Origin: Caldilineaceae bacterium
GTDB lineage: Bacteria > Chloroflexota > Anaerolineae > Caldilineales > Caldilineaceae
Direction of reading: 5' to 3'
NCBI GenBank assembly: GCA_026645575.1
Contig: JAPKMW010000060.1
Location: 5,387 to 69,386 of the forward strand
DNA length: 64,000 nt
Shown: positions 55,639-64,000 of the stretch, in pieces
How the letters are laid out: the number at the start of each line of letters is the position of its first letter
How positions within the stretch are numbered: the first letter of the stretch is position 1
Translations under genes and position numbers: made by a program
Notes under the pieces: model-generated
The model's input: only the letters and a program-made list of their open reading frames with translations
The model's database searches: none
Told to the model about the DNA's origin: nothing

Positions 55639-56654
55639 CAACTGCGGTTTTACGCGAACGCACTGGCTTTAGACGACGGGCGCCCTGGCAACGCGGCTTG
55701 GCCTACAATGGCTGGGCCATCGGCGTCTGGTTGCTCTTGGGTGGGTTGATCCTATGGTATGCCAACTTGATTCCCCGCTTTGGCGCTTTTCAGATGTCCT
55801 CCATCGGCAAGAATAGCCTGCCGCTCATCTACCTGGCGCTTGGGCAGGCGATCATCGTCATCGGCGGCGGGATCGACCTTTCGTTGGGCGCGCTCTTATT
55901 GTTGACAAACACCATTGCCGCCCGCTTTATGGACGGGCAGCCGCTGGTCATTGTCATCCTCATCGCTCTGGCGACGATTGCCTTCATTGCGCTGCTGAAT
56001 GGCCTGGTTGGTTATATTATCAATCGCTCCGGGGTGCCGGATATTGTAGTGACGCTGGCAACCAGTTACATCTGGTCGGGGCTGGCGTTGTGGGTGTTGC
56101 CGTCGCCGGGGGGTGGCACGGCGCCGGAGATGCGCTGGCTCTTCACCGGTTCGACGGCGGGGGTGGGTGGTAACTATTTCGTGCCAATCCTGATGGCCTT
56201 GATTCCGGCGTTCCTGGTCTACCACCTTTCCCGACGCACGCGGCTTGGGCTTTCCATCTATGCGTTGGGGAGCAGTAGTGTGGCGGCGCGATTGGCCGGA
56301 CTGGATGTCAAACGGGCCAAACTGGCCTCTTATGCCATCGGCGGGGCGATGGCGGCGCTGGCGGGGCTGGCGACAGTGGCAATCACCGGCACCGGCGATC
56401 CCCGCTTTACGGTTGGGGCGAATGCCACCCTCAACAGTGTAGCGGCGGTGGTGCTGGGCGGGGTGGCGCTGACCGGCGGTTCAGGCTCCGTGCTGGGCGT
56501 CGTCGCCACGGCAGTGATCCTGATTATGTTGAACCCGATTTTGACGGCAATGGGCATCCTGGCGAATAACGCCCAAGTAATCCAAGGGGTGCTGATTGCC
56601 GGTGTGATGATGGTCGGCGGCATTGCCACCGTCTTACGGGAGCGAGCATCATGA
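55635..56654 (+). CDS. Sugar ABC transporter permease 1
   Basis: 339 residues of the BPD_transp_2 family with 8-10 membrane helices. LGQAIIVIGGGIDLSLGALL, NGLVGYIINRSGVPDIVVTL, and ALGSSSVAARLAGLDVKRAK (the EAA-like loop that contacts the ATPase) are characteristic, as are GANATLNSVAAVVLGGVALT. It overlaps the ATPase gene and the next permease by 4 nt each (ATGA), so all three are coupled. With permease 2 it forms the channel. Confidence 0.92.
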   Translation: MTTAVLRERTGFRRRAPWQRGLAYNGWAIGVWLLLGGLILWYANLIPRFGAFQMSSIGKNSLPLIYLALGQAIIVIGGGIDLSLGALLLLTNTIAARFMDGQPLVIVILIALATIAFIALLNGLVGYIINRSGVPDIVVTLATSYIWSGLALWVLPSPGGGTAPEMRWLFTGSTAGVGGNYFVPILMALIPAFLVYHLSRRTRLGLSIYALGSSSVAARLAGLDVKRAKLASYAIGGAMAALAGLATVAITGTGDPRFTVGANATLNSVAAVVLGGVALTGGSGSVLGVVATAVILIMLNPILTAMGILANNAQVIQGVLIAGVMMVGGIATVLRERAS

Positions 56655-57655
56655 GTCACTCAACGTTATCCACCCAATCACGGCAACCCGACGGCGGCAA
56701 CGCCTTTGCCCGGCTCCGCGCCGGCATGGCCGACAACCCGACGCTGGTGCTGATCGGTGTACTGGTGCTGCTCTTTTTGCTCACCGGCTGGATTGAACCC
56801 AACTATCTATCGGTGGGCGGGATTCGTAACACCCTGTTGCAAGCCGCGCCGCTGGGGATTCTGGCCGGTGCGCAGACCATTCTGATGCTCTCTGGTGGCA
56901 TTGATCTGTCAGCCGCCATGGTTGCGACGGCGGCAGCCAATGTGGCCGCCAACCAGTCCCCCAACGGTGCGGCCATCGCCATTCTGGTCGGGCTGGTCGT
57001 GGGCGTGATTGTCGGGGCGCTCAATGGCATTGGCGTCACTGTGTTTCGGGTCAACCCGTTGATCATGACCTTGGCGATGGCGGCGATTCTCTTGGGTCTT
57101 TTTACGGCCTGGATGCAAACCATTTTGGTTGGGTCAACGCAGGTGGCGCCCTTTATCCGTTTGCTGGGGGGCGGCTCCTTTTGGGATGGTCGCATTCCCT
57201 ATAGTGTATTGGTCTGGGCGCTGGTAGCACTGCTGCTGATCTGGCTGCTGCGGCGCGCGGGCTGGGGACGCCTACTCTACGCCATTGGCGATAACGAAAC
57301 GGCGGTGCGGCTGGCCGGGGTGCGGGTTTGGCAAGTACGCATTGCAGCCTATATTGTGGCGGGTCTATTAGCCGCTACAGGGGGGATGTTGCTGGCGGGG
57401 CGCAACGGCACGGTTGATCTCCAAATCGGCAATGCTTTTCTCCTCCCCTCGATTGCGGCGGTCGTCATTGGCGGCACCTCAACGTTTGGCGGCGTGGGCG
57501 GCTACACGGGAACAATTCTGGGGGCGCTAATTCTCAGTGTGTTGAACTCGATGCTCACCTTTCTCAATGTCGGCCAGGCGATCCAGCAGGTGGTCTATGG
57601 CGTGATTGTGTTGGCGCTGGCGTGGGGGTACACCGGGTTGACGCAACGCCGGTAG
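56651..57655 (+). CDS. Sugar ABC transporter permease 2
   Basis: 334 residues, paralogue of permease 1. GAQTILMLSGGIDLSAAMVA, NGIGVTVFRVNPLIMTLAMA and YAIGDNETAVRLAGVRVWQV match the family, and LLPSIAAVVIGGTSTFGGVG is the late conserved segment. The operon thus encodes a heterodimeric permease. A strong intrinsic terminator follows 25 nt downstream. Confidence 0.92.
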   Translation: MSHSTLSTQSRQPDGGNAFARLRAGMADNPTLVLIGVLVLLFLLTGWIEPNYLSVGGIRNTLLQAAPLGILAGAQTILMLSGGIDLSAAMVATAAANVAANQSPNGAAIAILVGLVVGVIVGALNGIGVTVFRVNPLIMTLAMAAILLGLFTAWMQTILVGSTQVAPFIRLLGGGSFWDGRIPYSVLVWALVALLLIWLLRRAGWGRLLYAIGDNETAVRLAGVRVWQVRIAAYIVAGLLAATGGMLLAGRNGTVDLQIGNAFLLPSIAAVVIGGTSTFGGVGGYTGTILGALILSVLNSMLTFLNVGQAIQQVVYGVIVLALAWGYTGLTQRR

Positions 57656-57679
57656 CGCAAGCAGGTACTATCAATCTAC

Positions 57680-57718
57680 AGATCTGTCCGGTTTTGCAAA
57701 CCGGACAGATCTTTTTTA
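57680..57718 (+). terminator. Intrinsic terminator of the sugar ABC operon
   Basis: 15-bp perfect stem (AGATCTGTCCGGTTT, 57680-57694 with 57698-57712), 3-nt loop, then TTTTTA. Confidence 0.92.
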
Positions 57719-57888
57719 TTATTAATATTTCCAGTTTTCAATACAACAAATCCAATCCTTTCCTTGACACCGTTATTCTTGGTAGATGGTCGCAACCAGT
57801 CAACCATCGACCGCCGGCCGGCGCCGCAAACGACTGGTGTTGGTTATCGTTTCGTATTACCACACCTGGAGGAGGAAAGGAATCCACT

Positions 57889-58431
57889 ATGCAACGATCG
57901 CGTGCGCTTTCGATCACACTTTTGGTGCTGCTGCTGTTAACCTTTGCCGGCACGGTCAGCGCTTCGTCCAGCCGGGACTTTGAAGCTGACCTGGCGGGGG
58001 AATTTGAGGTGCCGACACCCCGAATCACTGGAGCAGAAGGGGAGGCGGAGTTCAAACTCATTGCCAATGGCACGAAGTTGCGTTTTAAAGTCAAAGTCGA
58101 AGATATTACCAATGTCTGGATGGCCCATATCCACATGGCGCCGGCCGGGTCCAATGGCCCGATTGTCGTCTGGCTCTTTCCGCGTACCCCCCAAGCGCCG
58201 ACGCAGTCCATTCCTGGCGAGTTCGACGGGAAATTAGCCGAAGGGTTTATCACGGCGGCCGATCTGGTGGGGCCGCTGGCCGGGAAGTCGTTGAGCGATC
58301 TAGTGGCGGCGATGCAGGCCGGCCAAACGTATGTCAATGTCCACACTAACGATTTTGTTGATCCACCCAATACCGGCCCTGGCGACTTTCCGGGCGGGGA
58401 GATTCGTGGGCAACTTCATGACCACGATTAA
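57889..58431 (+). CDS. Secreted CHRD-domain protein
   Basis: About 180 residues from ATG 57889 with an extended ribosome site (GGAGGAGGAAAGG, 57868-57880). The signal peptide spans residues 1-25 (ALSITLLVLLLLTFAGTVSA). The CHRD fold follows: FEADLAGEFEVPTP, GEAEFKLIANGTKLRFKVKV, WMAHIHMAPAGSNGPIVVWL and YVNVHTNDFVDPPN ... GEIRGQL. CHRD domains occur in chordin and in many bacterial exported proteins of unknown role. The HIHMAPAG and NVHT histidines might bind metal. Confidence 0.9.
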   Translation: MQRSRALSITLLVLLLLTFAGTVSASSSRDFEADLAGEFEVPTPRITGAEGEAEFKLIANGTKLRFKVKVEDITNVWMAHIHMAPAGSNGPIVVWLFPRTPQAPTQSIPGEFDGKLAEGFITAADLVGPLAGKSLSDLVAAMQAGQTYVNVHTNDFVDPPNTGPGDFPGGEIRGQLHDHD

Positions 58432-58456
58432 TTGACCACTACCCGACCACACAATC

Positions 58457-58500
58457 CAACAAAAAGAGGCTGTCACCATGGTGACAGCCTCTTTTTGTTG
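58457..58500 (+). terminator. Perfect 44-bp palindromic terminator
   Basis: Complete palindrome centred on CACCATGGTG (58457-58500) with an A-run before and a TTTTT run after, so it can work in both directions. It is 26 nt after the CHRD stop. Confidence 0.9.
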
Positions 58501-58655
58501 CCGCCTTGCGCATTTTGTGCGTTGAGTAGAACCGCTGGCTGTTGCTGTGTATTTTTCTTGATGTGCTTGAGGCAAGGCCGCTTTACAATTAGCAAGAGTT
58601 TACCGAATCAGTCAATCAGAATCAGTCAATTACTAGCAAAAAGGAGAGGAACGTT

Positions 58656-59693
58656 ATGAAAAAGATCGTTATCATTGCCATGATCATCGCGCTGCTCGTG
58701 GCTGCGCTGCCGGGAATTGCGTTGGCCGATGGCACCATTGTGGTGACGCCGGTTGCTTTCCCAGTGACCTTATCTGATCAGCAGAGTTACACTATTGCCG
58801 GGTATCTTTACACCCGCCAGGGCAACCCAAATGATGAATCGCAATGTGGCAAGCGCAGTAGAACCGTACAGGTGTTGCTCGCCGGCGCAACCTATAATCA
58901 CACCTATTGGGATGCGCCCGCCGTTAATGGCATCGATTATTCCTATGCGCGCTTTATGGCCGACCAATGTTACAGCGTGTTGGCGCTGGATCGGTTAGGG
59001 ACAGGCGCGTCCAGCCGCCCGGCTGGGGATTTTATCACCAAAGTTACCGAAGCGGATGCCATTGCCCAGGTGCTATCGTCACTGCGTACCAATCATAACC
59101 CGGCCGGGCGTCGGTTTAAGCGCATTGTGTTGGTCAGTCACTCCTTTGGCTCCTTGTTGAGCGTCTACACATTGGGGGAGTATGGCAATGTGGCCGATGC
59201 GTTGGTGGTGACGGGTTGGGTGCATGTGCCAGGCACGGTGCCGCTGACGCCAGAGTATGTACAGCAGCTTTTGCAAAATCCCTCTATCACCGTGGCGCCG
59301 GAGGTGCGTAGTTTGCTCTTCTACTATCCGCCCTCGGCTGACCCGGCGGTGATTGCCCAGGACAACGCAACGATGAGTGACACCCTGCCGCGCGGCTTCT
59401 TCCTGGATGGCGTTGGCGTCTTCACTGCTCGTGCCTTGGGGGATGTTGCCCAAATCAAGGCGCTGACCAAGGTCGATCAGGTGAATGTGCCGGTCTTTGT
59501 CCAGTTGGGGGACAACGACGTCCTCTTCCCTTCCGCCATTGCCAGCGCCGAAGCCAACTTCTACAGCAGCGCGCCGTTCGTGACGGTAGATAATCTGACC
59601 AACATCGGCCACGGGTTTAACCTCCACACCAACCATCAGGAGGGTTGGCAGCATATTGAAGGCTGGATTTTAAACAACGTTGTCAACAACTAA
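58656..59693 (+). CDS. Secreted alpha/beta hydrolase
   Basis: 345 residues; AAGGAGAGG precedes ATG. Signal peptide at residues 1-24 (IVIIAMIIALLVAALPGIALA). The oxyanion region is VQVLLAGATYNHTYWDAP, the helix-1 turn is VLALDRLGTGASSRPAG, the nucleophile elbow VLVSHSFGS (Ser near residue 162), an Asp candidate in FVQLGDNDVLFP, and the His in NIGHGFNLHTN. The fold resembles haloperoxidase/esterase-type hydrolases. It is likely an exported esterase or lipase; substrate unknown. Confidence 0.87.
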   Translation: MKKIVIIAMIIALLVAALPGIALADGTIVVTPVAFPVTLSDQQSYTIAGYLYTRQGNPNDESQCGKRSRTVQVLLAGATYNHTYWDAPAVNGIDYSYARFMADQCYSVLALDRLGTGASSRPAGDFITKVTEADAIAQVLSSLRTNHNPAGRRFKRIVLVSHSFGSLLSVYTLGEYGNVADALVVTGWVHVPGTVPLTPEYVQQLLQNPSITVAPEVRSLLFYYPPSADPAVIAQDNATMSDTLPRGFFLDGVGVFTARALGDVAQIKALTKVDQVNVPVFVQLGDNDVLFPSAIASAEANFYSSAPFVTVDNLTNIGHGFNLHTNHQEGWQHIEGWILNNVVNN

Positions 59694-60156
59694 CCACAAC
59701 TAAACAGTAAGATGCTTTGTTGCTGCCACTGCGCACCTAGCGGATTAACGAATCGTGCAAGGGTTGATTCGCGAATCCGCTAGATGCGCAGTATTCATTT
59801 TGCCACAGGCCATCTCTCAAAACGCCTGTTGTTTGTCTGTACTTTGGGACGGGACGCCATTGACCTGAATCACGCTAATGCGGCCATCTTGTTCCCTATA
59901 GGCTTTCTTCACCTTATCCAGTTCATCGACTCCTTGTTTACGCAGTTCACTGAGCAGTTCCTCTCATTACCTCAACAATTTCTCACAAAATGGCTGTGTA
60001 CTTTTCCCTAAGCCACTCACACCCAAATAGGCAAAAATCGATACAGGGGAAAATGCCTTCCTCCCCATGTGTGAGCGCCGGCGATGCCCTATACTAGAGC
60101 CAACCAGCACCAATGATTGATTGCCATAAAGTCCATTGTCCCAGGAGGAGATTCCG
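59694..60156. repeat. 463-bp gap with an inverted repeat at 59728-59792
   Basis: 27-bp arms 59728-59754 and 59766-59792 (starting ACTGCGCACCTAGCGG) differ at three places, and begin 35 nt after the hydrolase stop. The remainder has a 75-codon + strand frame (59784-60011) with no ribosome site or recognisable content, and no other feature I can support. Confidence 0.65.
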
Positions 60157-60891
60157 ATGAAACATGAGCAGCCTCTTTCCCGTCGTCGCCTGCTGAAACT
60201 CTCCGGTATGGTTGCCGGCAGCGCGGCCTTGAGCGCCTGTACCGTGAGCATCACGCCCACTGGGATGCCGGTGACAACCATGCCCATACCAGAGGCCGAT
60301 GTCACCAATCCGGAAGCGGCGTTGGAACGGCTCTTGGCCGGCAACGAACGCTTTGCTGCCGGCATGGCCCAAGATCCAAACCAATCCATCGTGCGGCGCA
60401 CGCTGGTGGCTGGTGGGCAACGGCCCTTTGCCACCATCTTTAGTTGTGTCGATTCACGGGTGCCACCCGAACTGGTCTTTGACCGTGGCTTGGGCGACCT
60501 CTTTGTCATTCGCACGGCGGGGCATGTCATTGACAATGCTGTGTTGGGCAGCCTGGAATTTGGCGTGGCGGAATTAGGAATTCCACTACTCATGGTCTTG
60601 GGTCACGAAAAGTGTGGCGCAGTCAACGCCACGATTGAAGCCATTGAACAGCAGATGCCAGCCCCGGCGCAGATCGGCACACTGGTTGAAGCGATTACCC
60701 CCGCTGTTGAAGCTGCGCATGGGCAAAGCGGTGATCTGCTCGACAATGCCATTCGCGCCAACACCCGGCTTGTCGTCGAACAGTTGGTCAATACGCCGAT
60801 TCTGTCGGCAGCAGTTGCCAACGGCCAATTGTTGATCGTGGGTGGAAGATATGATTTGGATACCGGGAAAGTGGAGATGGTGATGCCGTAG
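60157..60891 (+). CDS. Tat-exported lipoprotein beta-carbonic anhydrase
   Basis: About 244 residues from ATG 60157, preceded by AGGAGGAG. The N-terminus SRRRLLKLSGMVAGSAALSAC combines a twin-arginine signal with a lipobox (LSAC, Cys near residue 28), so the enzyme should be folded before export and then lipid-anchored. The carbonic anhydrase core is intact: FSCVDSRVPPELVFDRGLGD (CxDxR), VIRTAGHVID, and LGHEKCGAV (zinc His and Cys). It would convert bicarbonate and CO2 outside the membrane. A cytoplasmic homologue of a different subtype is at 51986. Confidence 0.92.
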   Translation: MKHEQPLSRRRLLKLSGMVAGSAALSACTVSITPTGMPVTTMPIPEADVTNPEAALERLLAGNERFAAGMAQDPNQSIVRRTLVAGGQRPFATIFSCVDSRVPPELVFDRGLGDLFVIRTAGHVIDNAVLGSLEFGVAELGIPLLMVLGHEKCGAVNATIEAIEQQMPAPAQIGTLVEAITPAVEAAHGQSGDLLDNAIRANTRLVVEQLVNTPILSAAVANGQLLIVGGRYDLDTGKVEMVMP

Positions 60892-61002
60892 CGTGATAGG
60901 TGCTGCGTGAACGGATTTCCAGACCTACAGAGGAGGTGAAATGGAGTAAAACGCGTGTCAGAAAACAAAAAGACTCAACGGGAACTCAAGGTCTTGACAA
61001 GC

Positions 61003-61061
61003 ATCTTCCCGGAAGATTAAACCGGACGATCCTGTTAACAAGGCCGATCTTCCGGGAAGAT
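61003..61061. promoter_or_regulatory. Pair of 15-bp palindromes, possible operator
   Basis: ATCTTCCCGGAAGAT (61003-61017) and ATCTTCCGGGAAGAT (61047-61061) are inverted copies of one another, 44 bp apart (about four helical turns), 112 bp upstream of the next gene. They may bind a dimeric regulator or form a hairpin together. The gap 60892-61172 shows nothing else. Confidence 0.5.
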
Positions 61062-61172
61062 TTACGTGTCAATCCCCTGGATTCCTGATGAGCCAACAAA
61101 AACTACGATCTGTGCCAATTGTAGTCAACGCAGAGCAATGAATCTAAACAAATAGAGGAAGGAAGAACCGCT

Positions 61173-62411
61173 ATGCAATCTCACATGCCCTATATCCCCA
61201 AAGCATCGGTTATCGTCAACGCCCAACCGCCAATGGCCGGGCGTGCGCGCCGCCTGTTTACCTGGGCGACGTTGGCAGCACTCGTCGTCACTGCCCTGTT
61301 CGGCAGCAATCAGTTACTCTTTGCCCAGAGCAACGGTTACGCCAAAGCGCGCTATGATCTCTACCAGCCTGCACCGCCGGCCATTGCTGCCTATTATCCC
61401 TATGCCTACAAAGGCGAAAAAATCTTGCAATCAGCCACCGTCGATGAGGTCAACAGCACCGTGACCATGCCCCTCTACCAGGGCAAACTGCGCGATGGTC
61501 GTCTGGTCTGGTATGTGCTGACGGATGTCTCTGACCCCGGTCTGGCTGAAGCGCTGGGCATTAATTATTCAGCCAAGTTGCGCAACATTCCCGGCAAAGC
61601 CGCCCGCACGGCTACTTTAGAAACTGATGGCACGCTCGTCTTTGACCAGGGAACGGTCGATTTTTCGCCGGAGCGCAAGCTGGTTCCTGGCGCAGCGCCC
61701 AACTTTTTCCCACCGGCGGAGGCGCAACCCGGTTCGATTGGCGATGCTGAGTATAGCCCGTTGGTGCGGGTGACCAATGCCGGCAATGTAGTCTACAACG
61801 CCACGATGGTCGCCTTTGATGTGACCGCCGAGGAGATCGAGTTTCCCGACGGCGATGTGGATTACAGCAAAGTACTCGACCGGGCTACAGCGATCTCGCC
61901 AGCCAATGGCACTGTCACTTTTAAGATGAATCTAGGCACAAGCGATGGCCGTCCCGTGCTTTTCATCAGTCTGGAATCTAACTCGGAATTGGTCTCAGCG
62001 CTAGAAGCCACCACCTATACACCTGCGCTCAGTGACATTCCGGTTGGTCTGAACGACATGCCGCAAAGTGCAGTCGCCGCCAACTACATCATTGTTAACG
62101 GCCCGTTGGGTGAAAATAACCCGCAACGGCAGGGGTTAAACAGCGCCCTCAGCGGCGACCCGTCGGCACAGGTTTTGGACATTTTTGATGGCGCCCCTGA
62201 TGTAGTCAATGACTATGCCTATAGCCCCATGTGGGACCTCTATGTCGCCGCCTGGACCCCCGAAGCGATTGAGCAGGGCTATCAATCCGCCATCTACAGC
62301 GAACTCCAATTTCTCGGCCTCGTCCAACGGGGTTGGCTCACCACCCCGGATGGTGAACCGATGGGGTCGAGTGGGTTGATCTCGAACTGCCCGTTGATTA
62401 TGCACTACTAG
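61173..62411 (+). CDS. Exported protein of unknown function
   Basis: 412 residues; AGAGGAAGGAAG precedes ATG 61173. A long signal region (residues ~28-52: FTWATLAALVVTALFGSNQL) follows a basic stretch. The mature part has beta-rich segments: STVTMPLYQGKLRDGRLVWY, SPLVRVTNAGNVVYNATMVA and FKMNLGTSDGRPVLFISLES. It ends with GLISNCPLIMHY, where one Cys occurs. I do not recognise the family. Being between an exported carbonic anhydrase and an exported beta-propeller it may belong to a surface or periplasmic set. Confidence 0.75.
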   Translation: MQSHMPYIPKASVIVNAQPPMAGRARRLFTWATLAALVVTALFGSNQLLFAQSNGYAKARYDLYQPAPPAIAAYYPYAYKGEKILQSATVDEVNSTVTMPLYQGKLRDGRLVWYVLTDVSDPGLAEALGINYSAKLRNIPGKAARTATLETDGTLVFDQGTVDFSPERKLVPGAAPNFFPPAEAQPGSIGDAEYSPLVRVTNAGNVVYNATMVAFDVTAEEIEFPDGDVDYSKVLDRATAISPANGTVTFKMNLGTSDGRPVLFISLESNSELVSALEATTYTPALSDIPVGLNDMPQSAVAANYIIVNGPLGENNPQRQGLNSALSGDPSAQVLDIFDGAPDVVNDYAYSPMWDLYVAAWTPEAIEQGYQSAIYSELQFLGLVQRGWLTTPDGEPMGSSGLISNCPLIMHY

Positions 62412-62530
62412 GTAACTTGGGATCGGGTTATTAGGTGATTCTTGACCAATCGTTGAGCTGTCATCAATCATCTAATGGCTCGATCCCTCAATCATCTACA
62501 TTTATCAATTCTTCAAAGGAGAGGAACCCA

Positions 62531-63904
62531 ATGTTTCGCAGAATGTTTGTCTATGTTCTCATTGCAGCGCTTGCTCTAACGACAGTGCTGCCAGCTTTTG
62601 CTCAGGATGGGTCATCGAATGGCGCTGATCAAGCCAAAAGTGTCTACATGCCACTGGTGACAGGTGGCAATGACAACGGTGTTGAGCAAGATTTCACCGA
62701 CAGTGATCTAGCCACCGATGACGAAGTGACCGCAGCGGCCAATAGCAATGCCGGCGCTGTCTTTGTCGCCACCAATGCCTATGACCCGGTGCGCGGCAAC
62801 GAGATTGTCATGTACCGCCGGGCCAGCAACGGCGTGTTGACGTTGGTTGGCTACTTTCCAACCGGTGGGCAGGGTTCCGGCCCTGGCACCCGCTTCCGGG
62901 GGGATGGTTTAGGGTCGGCCTGGTCGGTGGTCTTGAGCAAGAATCGTCAGTGGCTCTTTGTCACGAATGCCGGCGATAACACGGTGTCTGTTTTCCGAGT
63001 TCATAAGCAGGGGTTGGAACTACGTTATGTCGGCGACGCTGGCGGCGTCTTCCCGAACAGTGTGACCGTTTATAAAAATCGGGTCTATGTGCTGAATGCC
63101 GCCAACGCCGGCAACATTACCGGCTTCCAGATGAATGGACAAGGACAGTTGACCCCCATTGCCAGCTCAACCCGCACCTTGAACGGCAACCAGACCTTCC
63201 CGCCCGATGCACTCTTTAACCCGGCGGGCATCAGCTTCACCCCGAATGGCAAGCAGCTTGTCGTCACCATTAAAGACGGCCCACCGATTCCTGAAGCCAC
63301 CGGCAAAGGACGGATTCTGGTCTTCAACATGAGCAATCACGGTCTGCCCAGCAATGCGCCGATGGTCTATGAAGGCAACAACAATGGCCCCTTTGGTTTT
63401 GACTTTGACGATGATGGCAACCTCTTGGTCGCGGACTTTGTGGGCGGACCGGAAGTCAACGGTGGTCTGACCGGCGCCGCATCCTCCTACCGGATCAACG
63501 CCGACAGCAGCCTGACCGTGATCAGCAACAACGTCGCCGACGGGCAGATTGATACCTGTTGGCTCGTGACCAATGGCAAATATGCCTACGGCTCCAACTT
63601 TGGCACCGACAACATCTCCAGTTGGACAGTGGGTGAAAATGGTGAGTTGACGCTGTTAGTCGGTTCCGCCGCTACCACCGTTGGTACAGGCGTCTTCCCG
63701 CTTGATCTGCAAGTGACGCCCAATGGCAAGTTCCTCTACCTGGTACAACCGGGGAACGGTAAAGTGGGCATGTGGGCCATCAACAGCGACGGCAGCTTGA
63801 CCAGCCTGGGCGCCATCGGCGGTCTGGAACCAACGCCGGCCACGGAACCGGCCGAATACTTCAGTGAAATCGGCGGCAGTCCGGCGGGGATCGCGGCGTA
63901 TTAA
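62531..63904 (+). CDS. Secreted beta-propeller protein (lactonase/YncE-like)
   Basis: About 457 residues from ATG 62531 with AAAGGAGAGG upstream. Signal peptide residues 1-25 (FVYVLIAALALTTVLPAFAQ). A short linker contains SVYMPLVTGG, similar to the YLP tails of other exported proteins, but here at the N-terminus. The propeller has repeats such as WLFVTNAGDNTVSVFRVHKQ, RVYVLNAANAGNITGFQMNG, GRILVFNMSNHGLP and FLYLVQPGNGKVGMWAINSD, as in 6-phosphogluconolactonase-like proteins. Exported members usually bind or are of unknown activity. Confidence 0.85.
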   Translation: MFRRMFVYVLIAALALTTVLPAFAQDGSSNGADQAKSVYMPLVTGGNDNGVEQDFTDSDLATDDEVTAAANSNAGAVFVATNAYDPVRGNEIVMYRRASNGVLTLVGYFPTGGQGSGPGTRFRGDGLGSAWSVVLSKNRQWLFVTNAGDNTVSVFRVHKQGLELRYVGDAGGVFPNSVTVYKNRVYVLNAANAGNITGFQMNGQGQLTPIASSTRTLNGNQTFPPDALFNPAGISFTPNGKQLVVTIKDGPPIPEATGKGRILVFNMSNHGLPSNAPMVYEGNNNGPFGFDFDDDGNLLVADFVGGPEVNGGLTGAASSYRINADSSLTVISNNVADGQIDTCWLVTNGKYAYGSNFGTDNISSWTVGENGELTLLVGSAATTVGTGVFPLDLQVTPNGKFLYLVQPGNGKVGMWAINSDGSLTSLGAIGGLEPTPATEPAEYFSEIGGSPAGIAAY

Positions 63905-64000
63905 AACAGAAGTAAAGAGAGTAAGAGATTATATATAGGCTCAAATGACCTCGAGGTTGATACAATAAGCAAAAAAAGCAAAGGATCAACCAAGGAGAAG
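63905..64000. promoter_or_regulatory. 3' gap ending in a ribosome site of a gene outside the window
   Basis: A short inverted repeat (GGTTGAT / ATCAACC) is near 63956-63992, and AAGGAG lies at 63992-63997. A gene probably begins just beyond base 64000 on the + strand. Confidence 0.45.

Noticed and set aside
59784..60011. 75-codon + strand frame after the hydrolase gene
   Set aside because: It begins inside the inverted repeat, lacks a ribosome site and matches nothing.

Overview
The window looks like a chromosomal segment of a Chloroflexota bacterium (Anaerolineae/Caldilineae-like). This is inferred from the LysW-carrier lysine pathway, the secreted proteins with YLP-type tails, the Gram-positive-style LexA and Pho signals, and the gene mix; no rRNA is present to confirm it. 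There are no insertion sequences, CRISPR arrays or phage genes.

Layout. 1-12.8 kb (+ strand): small accessory and housekeeping genes (VOC, a large secreted BNR/FN3/WD40 protein, a CHAT-like protease, GNAT, HIT, two methyltransferases, Nudix, lipocalin-like, GreA/B-like, DinB, LarB) with two deletion-fused pseudogenes. 13-23.5 kb: an orphan histidine kinase, then a complete phosphate module on the minus strand (phoB-phoR-pstS-pstC-pstA-pstB-phoU); its PstA carries a circularly permuted PstS-like domain. 23.8-27.1 kb: an amidohydrolase and a secreted LysM protein. 27.5-43.9 kb (minus strand): an alpha-aminoadipate lysine cluster using the LysW carrier (homocitrate synthase, lysT, lysU, homoisocitrate dehydrogenase, lysW, lysX, lysY, lysZ, lysJ, lysK). 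Between lysY and lysZ it is interrupted by an accessory island holding a methyltransferase, a RelE/Phd-type toxin-antitoxin pair, a CHAT-FGE fusion, a DUF2283/nuclease-like pair and two orphan antitoxins. A lysine-codon leader peptide and an intrinsic terminator precede the cluster. 44-51.9 kb: a REC-PAS-kinase, tRNA-Glu, recO, a MazG-like gene, lexA, acpP, plsC and a DUF429 gene. 52-57.7 kb: a carbonic anhydrase and a sugar ABC transporter. 57.9-63.9 kb: a run of exported proteins (CHRD, alpha/beta hydrolase, Tat-lipoprotein carbonic anhydrase, unknown, beta-propeller).

How the genes work together. The two-component system and Pho-box promoter should drive phosphate uptake. The lys genes carry 2-oxoglutarate through homocitrate and aminoadipate, then build lysine on LysW, and the leader gives a plausible end-product control. 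A window-wide oddity is that most intergenic gaps contain a long, nearly perfect and locus-specific inverted repeat, many built from 7-8 bp tandem words.
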